Origin: an uncultured Syntrophomonadaceae bacterium
GTDB lineage: Bacteria > Bacillota > Syntrophomonadia > Syntrophomonadales > Syntrophomonadaceae
NCBI GenBank assembly: GCA_944391275.1
Contig: CALXSZ010000127.1
Coordinates: forward strand, 1-22,177
Direction: 5' to 3'
Length of the DNA: 22,177 nucleotides
This document shows positions 7,248 through 12,912 of this stretch, one piece after another; the stretch's first letter is position 1; the number at the start of each line of letters is the position of its first letter. The notes under the pieces are model-generated. The model did no database searches, had not been told where the DNA came from, and saw only the letters and a program-made list of their open reading frames with translations. Position numbers and translations under genes: made by a program.

Positions 7248-8027
7248 TTAATCTTTAGAAAAGCTTACTTCTTCGGTTATCTTTCTACAAAAAGCCATAA
7301 AACGTTCATTGGTTCGATCCAGAACGAGCGGGGTAAGAGTCGCATACCCCTGCCGGAGGAGCTGCACATCGTCATCCGGCCTTTGCGAACGTTCCTCACA
7401 TCTTCCGCTTAAAATAAAACTGATTTCTTCGGCCGACGTGGGTTGTTGATCCAAATCGTTATAGTAGCGGCGTATCCCCAACCGGGCCGTGCAGATCCCC
7501 TTTATTTCTCCATGCGGCAAATCCGGAATATTCAAATTAAACAAGAGATGATTATCTTCTTCTCTTTGACGAAAGATTTTCTGTGCAACCTTCCACGTCA
7601 ACTGAGCCGCTTCCTGGTAATTCGGAGAATCCTGCGCGCAACTTAAGGAAACGGCTATCGCCGGAATTCCCAAAATAGCCGCTTCTGTAGCCGCTCCCAC
7701 CGTTCCGGAATAAAAAACATCCGTTCCTAAATTCGGCCCGCGATTCATCCCGGAAATCACTCCGTCTACCTTCCATTGCATAAATTTTTCCACGCCAATT
7801 TTGACCGAATCGACCGGCGTTCCGTCAATCGCCCAAGCTTTTTTGGCGCCTGGAATGTCGACGATTTGCACGGGAATTTCTCTGAAAAGGTTCATGGAAT
7901 GACTGGCTCCGCTCTGCTGTTTCAACGGCGCAGCGACATAGACTTCACAATACAACGAAAGTTCCCGACATAGCGTCCGTAAACCCTCCGATTGATATCC
8001 ATCGTCATTCGTCAACAGCACTCTCAT
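7248..8027 (-). CDS. surE: 5'/3'-nucleotidase SurE
   Basis: Metal-dependent survival-protein-E phosphatase that removes phosphate from nucleoside monophosphates in the cytoplasm. The family signature is intact: MRVLLTNDDGYQSEGL at the N-terminus with metal-binding Asp8 and Asp9, QQSGASHSMN with the metal-site serine, and SGMNRGPNLGTDVFYSGTVGAA with the conserved Asn. At 259 aa it has the normal length. The ATG at 8027 has GGAGGG 8-9 nt upstream; a TTG lies one codon earlier. The 5' end overlaps the end of lepB by 23 nt, suggesting translational coupling in the PH protein-lepB-surE operon. Confidence 0.95.
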   Translation of the reverse strand: MRVLLTNDDGYQSEGLRTLCRELSLYCEVYVAAPLKQQSGASHSMNLFREIPVQIVDIPGAKKAWAIDGTPVDSVKIGVEKFMQWKVDGVISGMNRGPNLGTDVFYSGTVGAATEAAILGIPAIAVSLSCAQDSPNYQEAAQLTWKVAQKIFRQREEDNHLLFNLNIPDLPHGEIKGICTARLGIRRYYNDLDQQPTSAEEISFILSGRCEERSQRPDDDVQLLRQGYATLTPLVLDRTNERFMAFCRKITEEVSFSKD

Positions 8028-8565
8028 CAAAGCTTCCCTCCCATGTAAGCATTTTTATATGTTCGATCGGCCAATAGATCGCAAACGCTTTTCCTTTTAC
8101 ATCATCTATTGAAAGCCAGGTCCCCCATGCATGGCTATCGTAACTGTTGTTGCGATTGTCCCCCATCACAAATAAGCAGTTTTCCGGCACAACCACTGGT
8201 CCAAAAGCATATTGCATAGGTTCCTGAATATAGGGTTCATTTAAAGGAATATCGTTAATATATAAGCGAGAATCTTTGACTTCTAATTTATCTCCTGGAA
8301 CGCCCATCACCCTTTTAATATAATCCTCGTCGGATTCAATCGGAGGCTGAAAAACAATAATGTCTCCACGCTGCGGATCGCTAAACCAATACGCAAATTT
8401 GCTCACCAGAACACGATCCTGTAACTGGATCGTCGGCAGCATAGATCCACTGGGAATCACGCGCGCTTCAAGAATGAAAGTACGTAAAATCATCGAGATA
8501 ATAAAGGCAATAACAATGATACTTAGGGTCTCTTTTAAGGTATTTTTCAGTTTACTGCTGTTCAT
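8005..8565 (-). CDS. lepB: Type I signal peptidase
   Basis: Membrane-anchored serine protease that removes signal peptides from exported proteins. It has one N-terminal transmembrane segment (about residues 13-32), the catalytic serine in PSGSMLPT (Ser41), the catalytic lysine in YIKRVMGVPGD (Lys84) and the C-terminal GDNRNNSYDSHAWG box. The 186-aa size and single anchor resemble Bacillus SipS-type enzymes. The start at 8565 has AAAGGAA 5 nt upstream; a TTG 45 nt earlier is in frame but lacks a good site. It sits 34 bp after the PH-domain gene and overlaps surE. Confidence 0.95.
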   Translation of the reverse strand: MNSSKLKNTLKETLSIIVIAFIISMILRTFILEARVIPSGSMLPTIQLQDRVLVSKFAYWFSDPQRGDIIVFQPPIESDEDYIKRVMGVPGDKLEVKDSRLYINDIPLNEPYIQEPMQYAFGPVVVPENCLFVMGDNRNNSYDSHAWGTWLSIDDVKGKAFAIYWPIEHIKMLTWEGSFDESAVDE

Positions 8566-8599
8566 TTGTTTCCTTTCCACCCATATTACATACACCCAA

Positions 8600-9478
8600 T
8601 TAATAACCAATAAACAGAATACTGGACATAACCGCTAAAAGCGCCAGCGCAACCCATAACGTAAAAAGTTGGGGATTCCTTTTGCTTTGTCCCCCATTTT
8701 GCAAAAAGACGTCATTCGCCCAAGTTGCGCGAAGAACAAAAAATAACGTGGCGGCCGGGAAAATCAGTAATTCATAATAACTACCCTGCTCCATCATATT
8801 TCCCGTCAAACTGTAATCCAATAAGCTGACGGCGCGTCCCGATACCCACACGTAAATCGCCAACGCCAGTTGAGCAATTCCCGAAGCAATCCCCAAAAGC
8901 GAGAGGACGAGAGCACTTGGATCCTGCCACAACCGCTTATGGACGGTTCGTTCCGCATAGAGCGCGTCTTTTTTATTTGTAACAGGTTTTTTCCAACGCA
9001 TATCCAGTTCTTCAAAAAAGAGTTGGTTGTTCGCCGGCGTAATGGCAAATCGTTCTGTTTTGGTTTTAATATAGACCATATCCAAATTGGTGGTTCCGTA
9101 AATTCGTACGATCCCAAATTTGTTTTCTTTAAAATAGCCGGCGAAATAATCCCGCCAAGCTACGCCAAAAAGTTTCTTCCAATTCGACCGCCGCACAAGC
9201 TCGACGTTTGTGATCGCGTCATAGGGCAAAAGAATATCGTGAAACCCATATTGAATACGCAGCCCATTATTTTGCACCGTATAGGACATCTTCCGCACGC
9301 TGACCACCAGGTAATAAAAATAAAGAAATACCCCCAGCAGGGTGAGCGCGATAATACCGGTTACGATACGGTTCGGATATTCACGCAGAAAAAATACCGA
9401 CAAGAGCAACGCGACTGCGATAGCGCATACGATGAGCCAATCAAATTTTCCGGCCCGGGAGCGGGGTTTAAATTTCAA
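8600..9478 (-). CDS. Bacterial PH-domain membrane protein
   Basis: 292-aa protein with two N-terminal membrane helices (about residues 13-30 and 38-60), a roughly 100-residue soluble beta-rich segment beginning RKMSYTVQNNGLRIQYG and containing LPYDAITNVELVRR, then three or so C-terminal hydrophobic segments. The soluble part has the pattern of bacterial PH-like (bPH) domains: a strand, a conserved IPY/LPYDxI turn, then repeated strands ending in FAITPANNQLFFEEL. Function is not established for these proteins. The start is TTG at 9478 with GGAAGGG upstream; no better start is visible. It is first in an operon with lepB and surE, read from the promoter at 9546-9574. Confidence 0.75.
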   Translation of the reverse strand: MKFKPRSRAGKFDWLIVCAIAVALLLSVFFLREYPNRIVTGIIALTLLGVFLYFYYLVVSVRKMSYTVQNNGLRIQYGFHDILLPYDAITNVELVRRSNWKKLFGVAWRDYFAGYFKENKFGIVRIYGTTNLDMVYIKTKTERFAITPANNQLFFEELDMRWKKPVTNKKDALYAERTVHKRLWQDPSALVLSLLGIASGIAQLALAIYVWVSGRAVSLLDYSLTGNMMEQGSYYELLIFPAATLFFVLRATWANDVFLQNGGQSKRNPQLFTLWVALALLAVMSSILFIGY

Positions 9479-9545
9479 AACGATTCCCTTCCTTCAAGAA
9501 GAATGAAAAATTTTTACGGTTCTTTTGTTCAATCGTAATGTTTAT

Positions 9546-9574
9546 ATTATACTAAAATCCCTTGTTTGTGTGAA
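9546..9574 (-). promoter_or_regulatory. Promoter of the PH protein-lepB-surE operon
   Basis: Minus-strand TTCACA (9569-9574), 17-nt spacer, TATAAT (9546-9551): 11 of 12 matches to the sigma-A consensus. The TTG start of the first gene lies about 70 nt downstream. Confidence 0.8.
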
Positions 9575-9719
9575 GTAAATTCCGCTTGAAACGATTTTTT
9601 TTGAAATCCTCGTTGGATTTTCTTTTTTTCGCGTATTTTCATAAAGATTTGTGTTAATATGTTAGTAGAAATTCAATCGAATTTCATTTTGCGGTTCATT
9701 CTAAAGGGAGGTTGGTATT

Positions 9720-10238
9720 TTGAGCCAATTTTTCAATCGAAGTTTAGCGAATACGGTAACGCTTTTTAATATTATTTTTGGTTCTCTATCGTTAACCGCG
9801 ACCGTTGAGGGACATTACCAATTAGCGGCCTGCTTTATCCTGCTGGCAGTCGTCATGGATACGTTAGACGGCCGGGTCGCCAGGCGTTTCGATATTGTTT
9901 CCGAAATGGGCAAGCAGTTGGATTCTTTATGCGATCTGGTTTCCTTTGGGGTCGCGCCTTCCATGCTGATTTTTCGCCAAGTGCTTTATTCTCTTCCACT
10001 GAACGCCGGAATGCTTTTAATGTTGTTCTTTATTGTTTGCGGGGCCTTTCGCTTAGCCCGGTTTAACGTTTTAAATATTACGGAATATTTTGTGGGGATC
10101 CCTATTACGCTCGCGGGTATTTTAATGGCTGTTATGTCTTTATGTTCATCCTATATCCCCGTATCCGTTTGCGCCATTATCATGTTTTTATTATCGTTTT
10201 TGATGGTCAGCAACCTAAAAGTAAGAAAATTAAAATAG
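9720..10238 (+). CDS. pssA: CDP-diacylglycerol--serine O-phosphatidyltransferase
   Basis: Integral membrane enzyme making phosphatidylserine from CDP-diacylglycerol and serine, the first step toward phosphatidylethanolamine. The CDP-alcohol phosphatidyltransferase signature is complete: Asp50-Gly51, Ala54-Arg55, Gly64, Asp68 and Asp72 in LDGRVARRF...GKQLDSLCD. The SFGVAPSMLIF and FRLARFNV stretches that follow are typical of PssA rather than PgsA. At 172 aa it is close to the Bacillus enzyme. The start is TTG at 9720 with AGGGAGG 8 nt upstream. No psd (decarboxylase) gene is adjacent, and no terminator directly follows the stop. Confidence 0.92.
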   Translation: MSQFFNRSLANTVTLFNIIFGSLSLTATVEGHYQLAACFILLAVVMDTLDGRVARRFDIVSEMGKQLDSLCDLVSFGVAPSMLIFRQVLYSLPLNAGMLLMLFFIVCGAFRLARFNVLNITEYFVGIPITLAGILMAVMSLCSSYIPVSVCAIIMFLLSFLMVSNLKVRKLK

Positions 10239-10629
10239 CGACTATACAGCGATCGATCCATTCAGCGCAGGCCTCTTACAGTTGATATATCACGGCAGCG
10301 CTTGACAGAGTTCTGTGATGAAAGAAGCAAATTTCCAAAGATTAGCGGCAGGCGTACGACGGATATTTTTCATGGCACGCAGCGGTTATTGAATTCCGTT
10401 TGCGCCTTCCTATAGATCAGTTACACTACAGATCAGTTACACTATTGGAATAGTCATAATCTCCCATAAGGAATTTGCCGCGACCATTAGACAGCATCTC
10501 TCATCGGATCGATGCTTCGTACAAATCAGCAAAGAGAAAACGCTGAAAAAAATTGTTCGTGTCTATCTTGCTCTTCTCTGGCATAGGCTAAAGCAAAAGA
10601 GCAAGATTCTTTTTCGAGGAGGAACGAGA
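10239..10629 (+). other. 391-bp intergenic region with a 16-bp tandem duplication
   Basis: No convincing gene. It holds two head-to-tail copies of AGATCAGTTACACTA(C/T) at 10414-10429 and 10430-10445, and ends in an intrinsic terminator (10566-10614) just before the next gene's ribosome binding site. The + frame of the next gene stays open back to about 10391, and the pssA frame stays open for roughly 55 codons past its stop, but neither has a start codon with a ribosome binding site. A 27-codon minus-strand reading (10290-10373) is also start-to-stop without a binding site. This could be eroded coding sequence or a long regulatory leader. Confidence 0.45.
10566..10614 (+). terminator. Intrinsic terminator directly upstream of the TIGR04086 gene
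   Basis: Perfect 10-bp stem TCTTGCTCTT (10566-10575) / AAGAGCAAGA (10597-10606), 21-nt loop, then TTCTTTTT. The next gene's GAGGAGG begins 2 nt after the T-run, so there is no room for a promoter in between. Either this ends pssA transcription and the next gene lives on read-through, or it acts as an attenuator. Confidence 0.75.
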
Positions 10630-11034
10630 GTGTTTAAGTATGCAAAAACAGATTTTCAAGCGATTTTACGGATCATTTTTTTTGCGGTCGTGTTATCTGG
10701 AATTGCTTCGGCCGTTCTTTATTTCACACCGCTTCCAGAAACATTTATGGGCTTGATCAGCTCATTAATACTTGCCGTAAGCGTCCTTTTAGGCGGCGTT
10801 TACGCCTCGAGCCGCATTCGGCGCCGCGGACTGATCCAAGGCTTGCGGGTCGGCCTGTTTTTCTTCCTGTTGATGACGATCGCAACCTATCTTTTCCATC
10901 GTTCTCCGTTGACCTTCTCGGATCTTTATCCAACCTTTCTGTTGGTTATTGCCTCGGGGGGAATTGGCGGAATCGTTGGCGTAGACAAAAAGAAAAAGAA
11001 GCAAGCGTCCCGCTCGTTAACTCATCAAGGATAA
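10630..11034 (+). CDS. TIGR04086-family membrane protein
   Basis: 134-aa protein with four hydrophobic segments (about residues 10-32, 38-58, 72-92 and 100-118), glycine-rich helices (LLGGVYASSRIRRRG, ASGGIGGIVGV) and a lysine-rich tail (DKKKKKQ). This matches the small Firmicutes membrane-protein family TIGR04086 (Bacillus YrzE-like), whose function is unknown. The GTG start at 10630 has GAGGAGG 7 nt upstream. The last three codons and stop are duplicated exactly as a 12-bp tandem repeat (11023-11046), giving HQG-stop twice. It is preceded by an intrinsic terminator and followed by another. Confidence 0.75.
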   Translation: MFKYAKTDFQAILRIIFFAVVLSGIASAVLYFTPLPETFMGLISSLILAVSVLLGGVYASSRIRRRGLIQGLRVGLFFFLLMTIATYLFHRSPLTFSDLYPTFLLVIASGGIGGIVGVDKKKKKQASRSLTHQG

Positions 11035-11046
11035 CATCAAGGATAA
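11023..11046. repeat. 12-bp tandem duplication spanning a stop codon
   Basis: CATCAAGGATAA occurs twice head to tail (11023-11034, 11035-11046). The unit is four codons including the stop of the TIGR04086 gene, so the duplication leaves the protein unchanged and adds a second in-frame stop. Confidence 0.85.
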
Positions 11047-11050
11047 ATTG

Positions 11051-11077
11051 AAAAAGAGCCCCAAAAGGCTCTTTTTT
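11051..11077. terminator. Bidirectional intrinsic terminator
   Basis: AAAAAGAGCC (11051-11060) pairs with GGCTCTTTTT (11067-11076) around a CCAAAA loop. It lies between the convergent TIGR04086 and Na/Pi-cotransporter genes. Confidence 0.9.
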
Positions 11078-11139
11078 ATTTTCTTTGCAATTCTTTACAA
11101 TTAAAGAATAAACGCACTTGCCCATTTTACAGAGTCGTC

Positions 11140-12123
11140 CTACTCCGTTCGGTTTGCCTTCCATAGAAAAGGAATCCATCGAACCAGTTGTTTACGGAAA
11201 GGGAAGATAAACAATACGGTTATTACATTGAACAGCGTATGCATACAGGCAACTTGAACCGGTGTGATCGGTTGATCCAGGAAAACTGCTGCCGGCAGAT
11301 GCTCCCAGAGAAAATAGAACAGCCCCCCTATTATCACGCCCCCTATTTTTATGGCAATATGCGCGGCAGCGACTTGTTTGGCTTCCAAACGAACCCCCAA
11401 ACTCGCCAAAACCGCCGTCACGCAAGTCCCGACATTGATCCCCATAATGAGGGGAAGCGCCATGCGCCCCGTAACCATTCCCGTTAACGAAAAAGATTGT
11501 AGAATTCCAACGGCCGCTGAAGAGCTTTGGATGATTCCCGTAACGATCATACCTATAAAAAAACCCATGATTGGATGATCGAACTCCATGATTGATTTGA
11601 GATACCCCGACTCCGCGACCAGCAAAAGCGCACCATTGCTCATACTCTGCATGCCATAAAGTAAAATACCAAATCCCAAACACACTTTACCCAGCGTTCG
11701 CTTGGCGGAAGAAAAAGGTAATTGCAGAAAGGCCCCCAAAAAAAGAAAAATGAGTGGAAAAATTTCAGGCTGTAGCAAAGGGGAAATCACTCCCAAATTT
11801 TTCAGACCCGTCAAACTTAGAAGCCACGCCGTTGCAGTTGTCCCAATGTCCGCCCCCATAATCACCCCAATTGTTTGCGGAAACCGGAGAATTCCCGCAT
11901 GAACCAGCCCGACCAACATGACCGTGACTGCGGAAGAAGATTGGATAACCGCCGTTATCCCAATTCCCGCCATTAGACCCCGTTGGGGAGATCGAAACCA
12001 TTGGTCCAAATTTCGCTCGATTTTCTTATTGGCGGCCCGTTTTAGATCGACGGTCATTTCATACATGCCATAAAGAAAACAAAGCAATCCTCCCAAAAAC
12101 AAAATCATGGAAGTCGCTAACAA
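11140..12123 (-). CDS. Na/Pi-cotransporter family membrane protein
   Basis: Polytopic permease of about 327 aa from the Na+/Pi cotransporter (PF02690, NptA/YjbB-like) family. The internal duplication is clear: GIGITAVIQSSSAVTVMLVGLVHAGIL in the first half and GMIVTGIIQSSSAAVGILQSFSLTGMV in the second, each followed by a GxxxGADIGTT or GINVGTC segment. QSSS repeats are the substrate/sodium signature in this family. The C-terminal PhoU-like domain of longer members is absent, leaving the minimal membrane form. The start is uncertain: TTG at 12123 lies 12 nt after AGGAAAGG, an ATG at 12108 is further away, and a TTG at 12135 is too close. It may move phosphate or another anion. Confidence 0.88.
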   Translation of the reverse strand: MLATSMILFLGGLLCFLYGMYEMTVDLKRAANKKIERNLDQWFRSPQRGLMAGIGITAVIQSSSAVTVMLVGLVHAGILRFPQTIGVIMGADIGTTATAWLLSLTGLKNLGVISPLLQPEIFPLIFLFLGAFLQLPFSSAKRTLGKVCLGFGILLYGMQSMSNGALLLVAESGYLKSIMEFDHPIMGFFIGMIVTGIIQSSSAAVGILQSFSLTGMVTGRMALPLIMGINVGTCVTAVLASLGVRLEAKQVAAAHIAIKIGGVIIGGLFYFLWEHLPAAVFLDQPITPVQVACMHTLFNVITVLFIFPFRKQLVRWIPFLWKANRTE

Positions 12124-12221
12124 ATTTCTAACCAACCTTTCCTGTTCGTACCTGTTTTTAAATATATTGCTCTCATCACGGGCTATGCCTGGCTATTATT
12201 TTTCATTCTTTGCAACAAAAA

Positions 12222-12273
12222 AGACCATTTCAAAAAGCTCTCTCCTAAAAAACCTTTTGAAATGGTCTCTCTT
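12222..12273. terminator. Strong terminator behind the small-peptide pair
   Basis: A perfect 13-bp stem, GACCATTTCAAAA (12223-12235) / TTTTGAAATGGTC (12255-12267), has a T-run on the minus strand (TTTTTTGTTG) and a T-rich tract on the plus strand as well. It lies 22 nt after the stop of the downstream peptide gene, so the peptide transcript should be about 300 nt. Confidence 0.88.
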
Positions 12274-12288
12274 TTTTCTCAAAAGAAA

Positions 12289-12363
12289 CTACAGCATATA
12301 AGCCAAAAAAGTAAAAACTAAACTATAAATCACGACAATTCCGGAAGCTTGTATAAACTTCAT
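12289..12363 (-). CDS. 24-aa hydrophobic membrane peptide, copy 1
   Basis: Small open reading frame whose product is one hydrophobic helix. Its only charge is Lys2 (MKFIQASGIVVIYS, then a Phe/Leu-rich end with AYML). It is paralogous to the peptide at 12416-12490: 13 of 24 residues are identical, with the pattern MK--Q-SGIV-IYS--F---AY. Several codons for identical residues differ only at the third base, which suggests selection on the protein. The upstream AAAGAAAAG-AGTGTGAAAC aligns with the other copy's AAAGAAAAAGGAGTGAAAGAA but lacks its GGAG core, so translation may be weaker. It is second in a two-gene transcript and followed by a strong terminator. No known family recognised. Confidence 0.65.
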   Translation of the reverse strand: MKFIQASGIVVIYSLVFTFLAYML

Positions 12364-12415
12364 GTTTCACACTCTTTTCTTTGCTTCTCTCCACCAAACG
12401 CCTGCATTCACCTTT

Positions 12416-12490
12416 TTACATAATATAAGCGAACACGCTAAAAATCGCACTATAAATCGTAACGATACCTGATACTTGCAACAGTTTCAT
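12416..12490 (-). CDS. 24-aa hydrophobic membrane peptide, copy 2
   Basis: Small open reading frame for a single hydrophobic helix (MKLLQVSGIVTIYSAIF, ending FAYIM), the same length as and paralogous to the peptide at 12289-12363. AAGGAG stands 8 nt before the ATG, and a near-consensus promoter at 12525-12553 would start transcription roughly 25-30 nt upstream. It is first of the pair; the spacer to copy 1 is 52 nt. Possible roles are a regulatory subunit of a membrane complex, a type I toxin-like peptide or a secreted signal, but no partner, antisense RNA or export gene is visible. The neighbours (Na/Pi transporter, hydrolase) do not settle it. Confidence 0.72.
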   Translation of the reverse strand: MKLLQVSGIVTIYSAIFSVFAYIM

Positions 12491-12524
12491 TTCTTTCACT
12501 CCTTTTTCTTTTTGCTACGCTCTT

Positions 12525-12553
12525 ATTATATGCAATTTGTGCAATAGGGTCAA
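12525..12553 (-). promoter_or_regulatory. Strong promoter of the small-peptide pair
   Basis: Minus-strand TTGACC (12548-12553), exactly 17-nt spacer, TATAAT (12525-12530): 11 of 12 consensus matches. This is among the best promoters in the window and serves only the two 24-aa peptides before the terminator. Confidence 0.85.
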
Positions 12554-12845
12554 ATACGAATTTCAAGATATCCTTATAGGTTTTTTTCTAAAAATTCAAA
12601 TTTAATTTTTCATTTCCATCCTGATTTTCCCGTTTTCAAGGGTTTATTTCATTTTTTTCATTTTAAATTTTCCCTTTTTATAAAATTTTCATTTTATTTC
12701 CCAATGTCTCCATAGGAATAAACCTATGATTGTTTGTCTCATTATTCTACGATTATGCAGGGCATGAAAAAATCTCTTTTCGCCATTTAATAAACGCTTT
12801 TTTTCTTTTCGTTTGCTAAATATACATTTTGTTCATTTTTATTGA
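12554..12845. other. AT-rich intergenic stretch without a gene
   Basis: Strongly T-rich on the + strand with repeated TTTTCATTTT-like motifs (about 12650-12700), so it may be curved DNA. It contains a perfect inverted repeat CATAGG-AATAAA-CCTATG (12711-12728). No reading frame with a ribosome binding site was found on either strand. Confidence 0.5.
12711..12728. promoter_or_regulatory. Inverted repeat upstream of the hydrolase gene, candidate operator
   Basis: CATAGG (12711-12716) and CCTATG (12723-12728) are exact reverse complements separated by AATAAA. It lies about 120 bp upstream of the hydrolase promoter. The size and symmetry suit a dimeric repressor, possibly the nearby TetR-type protein, but that link is inference. 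Confidence 0.25.
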
Positions 12846-12873
12846 TTGATACAAAATAGCCGTCATTTAAAAT
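12846..12873 (+). promoter_or_regulatory. Probable promoter of the CocE/NonD hydrolase gene
   Basis: TTGATA (12846-12851), 16-nt spacer, TAAAAT (12868-12873), giving a leader of about 33 nt before the ATG at 12913. Confidence 0.55.
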
Positions 12874-12912
12874 AAAAATAGCAGAAAACTGAAACAAAAG
12901 GAGATATGGGAA

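Noticed and set aside
8870..9538. 222-codon plus-strand reading frame opposite the PH-domain gene
   Set aside because: The minus-strand gene has an operon context, a promoter and family features; the plus reading has none.
10290..10373. 27-aa minus-strand peptide with protein-like composition
   Set aside because: It lacks a ribosome binding site, promoter and paralogue, unlike the 24-aa pair. Kept only as a hint of gene erosion.
11192..11683. 163-codon minus-strand frame inside the Na/Pi-cotransporter gene
   Set aside because: It is another frame of the same strand, with low-complexity Gly/His/Tyr-rich sequence typical of a shifted frame of a membrane protein gene.
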